Source of the DNA: a bacterium
Lineage (GTDB): Bacteria > Planctomycetota > UBA1135 > UBA2386
Reading direction: 5' to 3'
Length of the DNA stretch: 64,000 bases
NCBI GenBank assembly: GCA_030432695.1
Contig: JAUILN010000007.1
Span: forward strand, 124,001-188,000
This document shows, piece after piece, positions 61,139 to 64,000 of the stretch. A model generated the notes under the pieces. That model saw only the letters and a list, made by a program, of their open reading frames with translations. It was not told where the DNA came from and searched no databases. Every line of letters begins with the position of its first letter. Position 1 is the first letter of the stretch. Made by a program: the position numbers and the translations under genes.

Positions 61139-61200
61139 CCGGACGTCCAGCCGGGAGCGGTTCCTGCACCCGCGCGCAGGCGTGCGGCTACCATCGCTCC

Positions 61201-62553
61201 ATGCTCCGGCCGTCGATCGCCATCGCCCTCCTGACCGCGCTCCCGCTCGCGGCACAGATGACCTGGGTCCCCGAGCCGGTGACGGGGTCACCGCCGAACC
61301 CGCGCGCCCAGGTCGTGGCGGTGCAAGACACGCTGCGCCAGCGGTTGGTGGTCTTCGGTGGCCTCCAGCTCGTCCCCGGCACGCAGTTCCAGGACACCTG
61401 GGAGTGGGACGGCACGCGCTGGCGCCGCGTCGCCACCACCGGCCCCACGCTGCGGAGCGCCTACGCTGCGGCGTTCGATGCGGCGCGCGGCCGCGTGGTG
61501 TTGTTCGGCGGCTTCAGCAGCGCCCTGTCCGGCCAGCGCTTCGCCGACACCTGGGAGTGGGACGGCGCGAGCTGGCAGCAGCGCAACGTCACCGGCCCTC
61601 CGGGCCGCACCGCCGCAGCGATGGCCTACGACGCGCGCCGACAGCGCATCGTGATGTTCGGAGGCACCGGCGCCGCAGGGGCCAACCTCGACGACGTGTG
61701 GGAATGGGACGGCACGAGCTGGACCCAGCGCACCAACGGCTACGCGAACGGCGCACCGGTGGCGCGTACCTCGGCGACCCTGTCCTGGGCACCGCCGCTC
61801 GGCGGTTGCGTGCTGGTCGGCGGCTCCTCGCCGGCCCGCGGCGTCCGGGGCGACGCGTGGCTGTGGGACGGGATCGGCTGGCGGTCGCTCGGCTTCGGGC
61901 CCGCGGTCATGGACCACGGCGCAGCCTGGGACGAGGCCCGCGGTCGGCTGGTCGTCCACGGTGGCTACGACGGTCGCGACGAGAGTCCCGAAACCTGGGA
62001 ATGGGACGGCTCGACCTGGCTGCCGCAGCCCCCTGCGCTACCGGTGGCCGGTCACACACTGGTCTACGACCCGCGGCTCGGTCGGGTGTTGCGCTTCGGT
62101 GGCTTCCAGAACCCGGGCGGCGTGGTCAGTGACCTCTCCGGGCTGCGACAGACCGTCGCCGATCAGGTCGTCACCGCCGGCGCCGCGTGCAGTGCGAGCA
62201 ACCCGCCTCCGAACCTGGCCACCACGTCTCGCCCATTGCTCGGCGCGTCGGGCTTCGCGCTGCTCGTCACGCGGGCCGGCCCGCTGCTCCCGGTGATCGC
62301 CGTGCTGTCGCCGAGCCAGGGCAATGGTCAGGTCTTCGGCAGTTGCACCGTGGTCCCCGACCTCGCGAACGCGGCGCTGCTGTTCGGTCTCAGCGACCTG
62401 TCGGGCTCCGCCGCATTGGCGTTGCCGATCCCGTTCGACGCGGCGCTGCGCGGCGCGACCCTGTTCCACCAGACGGTCGTGCTGGTCCCCGGTGGCCCGC
62501 TGAACGGCGTCGGCGCGCTCAGCAACGCGCTCGCGACCACGCTGGGCGACTGA
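61201..62553 (+). CDS. Secreted Kelch-repeat beta-propeller protein with shared C-terminal tail
   Basis: A 450-residue exported protein (signal peptide LLTALPLAAQM). Five or six Kelch-like repeats of the form RLVVFGG ... DTWEWDGTRW (also VVLFGGFSSALSGQRFADTW, IVMFGGTG, LVVHGGYD, VLRFGGFQ) form a beta-propeller. The C-terminal ~115 residues (from about LLGASGFALLVTRAG) are the tail found on other secreted proteins here, ending in a GVGALSNALATTLGD-type motif. Function unknown; surface binding or structural. ATG at 61201, right before the signal peptide; the larger frame upstream is antisense noise. Confidence 0.8.
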   Translation: MLRPSIAIALLTALPLAAQMTWVPEPVTGSPPNPRAQVVAVQDTLRQRLVVFGGLQLVPGTQFQDTWEWDGTRWRRVATTGPTLRSAYAAAFDAARGRVVLFGGFSSALSGQRFADTWEWDGASWQQRNVTGPPGRTAAAMAYDARRQRIVMFGGTGAAGANLDDVWEWDGTSWTQRTNGYANGAPVARTSATLSWAPPLGGCVLVGGSSPARGVRGDAWLWDGIGWRSLGFGPAVMDHGAAWDEARGRLVVHGGYDGRDESPETWEWDGSTWLPQPPALPVAGHTLVYDPRLGRVLRFGGFQNPGGVVSDLSGLRQTVADQVVTAGAACSASNPPPNLATTSRPLLGASGFALLVTRAGPLLPVIAVLSPSQGNGQVFGSCTVVPDLANAALLFGLSDLSGSAALALPIPFDAALRGATLFHQTVVLVPGGPLNGVGALSNALATTLGD

Positions 62554-62573
62554 GGAATCGGCGACCTACGCAC

Positions 62574-62612
62574 AAGACGTACACCCGGTGCCAGGCACCA
62601 GGTGTACATCTT
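62574..62612. repeat. REP-like palindrome with core shared with 29064-29188
   Basis: The core GGTGCCAGGCACC is flanked by imperfect arms AGACGTACACC and GGTGTACATCT (10 of 11 pairs). The core matches the three repeats near 29070-29183 although the outer arms differ. It lies between the Kelch gene and the GST gene, only a few bases before the GST start. Confidence 0.6.
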
Positions 62613-62620
62613 CCGCCACC

Positions 62621-63265
62621 ATGTCCGACCTCCACCTCGTCCTCGGCAACAAGAACTACTCCTCCTGGTCGATGCGCCCGTGGCTGGCGCTGCGCCACTT
62701 CGACATCCCGTTCAGCGAGGAGACGATCTGGCTCGACACACCCTCGGCTCGCGAGGAGAAGCTGCGCCACTCGCCGGCCGCGCGGGTGCCGATCCTCCGC
62801 CACGGGGACGTCACCGTGTGGGACTCGCTGGCGATCTGCGAGTACGTCGCCGAGCTGTTCCCCGAGCATGCGCTGTGGCCGCGCGACGCCGCGACCCGCG
62901 CCCGTGCCCGCTCGCTGGTCGCCGAGATGCACGCCGGCTTCGCGGCGTTGCGCGGCGAGATGCCGGTGAGCTGCAAGCGCAGCCGACCGCTCGGTCGACC
63001 GATGAGCGATGCGTGCCAGGCCGACGTCGAGCGGATCACCGCGATCTTCGCCGACGCGCAGGGGCCGTTCCTGCTCGGCGAGTGGTGCCTGGCCGACGCG
63101 TTCTACACGCCGGTCGCGAGCCGCTTCCGCAGCTACGGCGTGCAGCTCGAGGGCGTCGCCGCCGACTATGCGTCCGCGGTACTCGGCACGGCGGCCGCCA
63201 AGGCCTGGCATGAACTCGGCGCCGCGGAGACCCACGTGCTGGCACCGTACGACGCGATCCCGTGA
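62621..63265 (+). CDS. Glutathione S-transferase family protein
   Basis: A 214-residue cytoplasmic protein. The N-terminal thioredoxin-like half has NYSSWSMRPWLALRHFDIPF (an SSW motif in place of the usual catalytic region, with a Ser), PAARVPIL (cis-Pro for glutathione binding) and DSLAICEYVAELFPEH (ESxxI-type). The C-terminal helical half follows with GPFLLGEWCLADAFYTPVAS. This is the YfcG/maleylacetoacetate-isomerase-like type; the substrate is unknown. The ATG at 62621 sits only 8 bp beyond the palindromic repeat, so that element could influence its expression. Confidence 0.85.
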   Translation: MSDLHLVLGNKNYSSWSMRPWLALRHFDIPFSEETIWLDTPSAREEKLRHSPAARVPILRHGDVTVWDSLAICEYVAELFPEHALWPRDAATRARARSLVAEMHAGFAALRGEMPVSCKRSRPLGRPMSDACQADVERITAIFADAQGPFLLGEWCLADAFYTPVASRFRSYGVQLEGVAADYASAVLGTAAAKAWHELGAAETHVLAPYDAIP

Positions 63266-63292
63266 GCGGACTCGACCCGCGGTGCGACGCGG

Positions 63293-64000
63293 TCAGCGCA
63301 CGGCGCCGCGCCACACATTGGTGAAGGCTCCGGCGACCGGATTCGTCGCCGGAACACCCAGGCCCTGCACTCCGACCTCGAGACCGACGAGACCGGGATC
63401 GTTCGGGATCGGCATCCCGATCGCGGAACCGACCGGCACCGCGGTCGGCGACAGGAATAGCAGCGGCTGGATGCCGGCGAGCGACACGCCGAACGGCGGT
63501 AGGAAGAACGTCCCGTCGAGGAAGCCGAGCCACGCCGCCGACAGTCCGACCGGCCCACGGATGGTGAAGCGCATCGTGGTGCCGACCACCGGCGTGCCGG
63601 TGAAGGTCAGCCAGTAGCTCGCGCGCTCGTAGGCGCCCATGTCTGGAAGCGCCACTCCCACGAGGGCGTGGTCCAGCACCCGGGACGCGTCCTTGCCATC
63701 GCGTGCGGTGCCGATCGCGGTGGGCAGGTGCGCCGCGCCGAGCAGCGGCGACGCCGCCCCCAGTTCGAAGTCGCCCAGCGAAGCGTTGCGGAAGGCTGGC
63801 GCGACCGCGCGGTTGCCGTTGGTGCCGGCGAAGCCACCGTCGGAGTGGAACACGTTCCCCGCGGTCAGCGGTGCCGCGAAGCCGGCGCCGCCGTGGGACC
63901 ACGAGATCGAGTTCCGGATCGCCCCCGGCCAGCTGGAGACGGTCGAGCCGAAGCCGTCACCACCGCAGCCGAACACCGTGGCATGCACGATGTCGAAGGC
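63293..64000 (-). CDS. Secreted beta-helix protein with shared C-terminal tail (start beyond window)
   Basis: The C-terminal 235 residues of a protein transcribed leftward from beyond base 64000. The visible part begins in a repeat region of right-handed parallel beta-helix type (VHATVFGCGGDGFGSTV, NVFHSDGGFAG, SLGDFELGAASPLLGA, with DMGAYE, the choice-of-anchor-type signature seen in such proteins). It is followed by the shared tail from about LTFTGTPVVGTTMRF to the end, including IPNDPGLVGLEVGVQGLGV and GAFTNVWRG. The N-terminus and signal peptide are outside the window. Probably surface-exposed; function unknown. Confidence 0.75.
   Translation of the reverse strand, partial: AFDIVHATVFGCGGDGFGSTVSSWPGAIRNSISWSHGGAGFAAPLTAGNVFHSDGGFAGTNGNRAVAPAFRNASLGDFELGAASPLLGAAHLPTAIGTARDGKDASRVLDHALVGVALPDMGAYERASYWLTFTGTPVVGTTMRFTIRGPVGLSAAWLGFLDGTFFLPPFGVSLAGIQPLLFLSPTAVPVGSAIGMPIPNDPGLVGLEVGVQGLGVPATNPVAGAFTNVWRGAVR

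Noticed and set aside
59344..61200. Long frame upstream of the Kelch protein
   Set aside because: It reads the VWA/HEAT gene in another frame; the signal peptide begins at the ATG at 61201.

Overview
The window looks like a chromosomal stretch of a high-GC, Gram-negative-type bacterium, most probably a planctomycete. That is inferred from a sigma-70-like factor coupled to a serine/threonine kinase with a TPR-like tail, many signal-peptide proteins of the Asp-box, Kelch, beta-helix and VWA types sharing one kind of C-terminal tail, a formylglycine sulfatase, and the very high third-position GC. No rRNA, tRNA, CRISPR array, phage or insertion sequence was found. Nearly all of the sequence is coding.

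Layout. 1-3050: end of a PLP enzyme, a DUF442 lipoprotein and a membrane-anchored TAXI protein. 3272-5764: a secreted HEXXH metalloprotease and a partial copy that keeps only its signal peptide and prodomain. 5775-10251: Ser/Thr kinase, its overlapping sigma factor, and a divergent NTF2-like secreted protein. 10277-13848: a DUF5685/Cys-rich/NfeD fusion, L-fucose mutarotase, and a DcuC/YfcC-type carrier with an HTH-like insert. 13970-17316: two overlapping M14 peptidase genes, the first with altered catalytic positions. 17357-23524: three tandem secreted Asp-box (BNR) paralogues. 23525-28996: a candidate structured RNA with a small gene, a CoA-binding protein, a glycosyltransferase and three hypothetical envelope proteins.

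29064-42937 is the metabolic core. After a cluster of palindromic repeats comes a dehydrogenase / L-fuconate dehydratase / fumarylacetoacetase-fold hydrolase set. After a convergent metallopeptidase/ATP-grasp pair there is an eight-gene run: sugar ABC transporter, UxaE-like epimerase, DOT1-like methyltransferase, aldo-keto reductase, zinc alcohol dehydrogenase and a lactonase-type amidohydrolase. With the mutarotase at 11635 these enzymes cover every step of the non-phosphorylating (oxidative) L-fucose pathway: mutarotation, C1 oxidation, lactone opening, dehydration, C4 oxidation and hydrolytic cleavage to pyruvate and lactate.

42919-64000 is mixed: an RNA-methyltransferase-like protein, a hybrid sensor kinase, an MBL hydrolase, an AsmA-like protein, a degenerate Fic-like protein, BirA, a TPR glycosyltransferase, a sulfatase, a carboxypeptidase-regulatory-like secreted protein, a DUF4143 ATPase whose start codon lies in a long inverted repeat, VWA/HEAT and Kelch secreted proteins, a glutathione-S-transferase-like protein, and the end of a secreted beta-helix protein.

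The points most worth a second look are the prodomain-only protease duplicate with a retained cysteine-switch motif, the HTH-like insert in the carrier, the M14 pseudoenzyme, the shared C-terminal tail on seven secreted proteins, the riboswitch-like RNA near 23770, and the two sites of palindromic repeats with the same core. All family calls come from reading the protein sequences; no database search was run.
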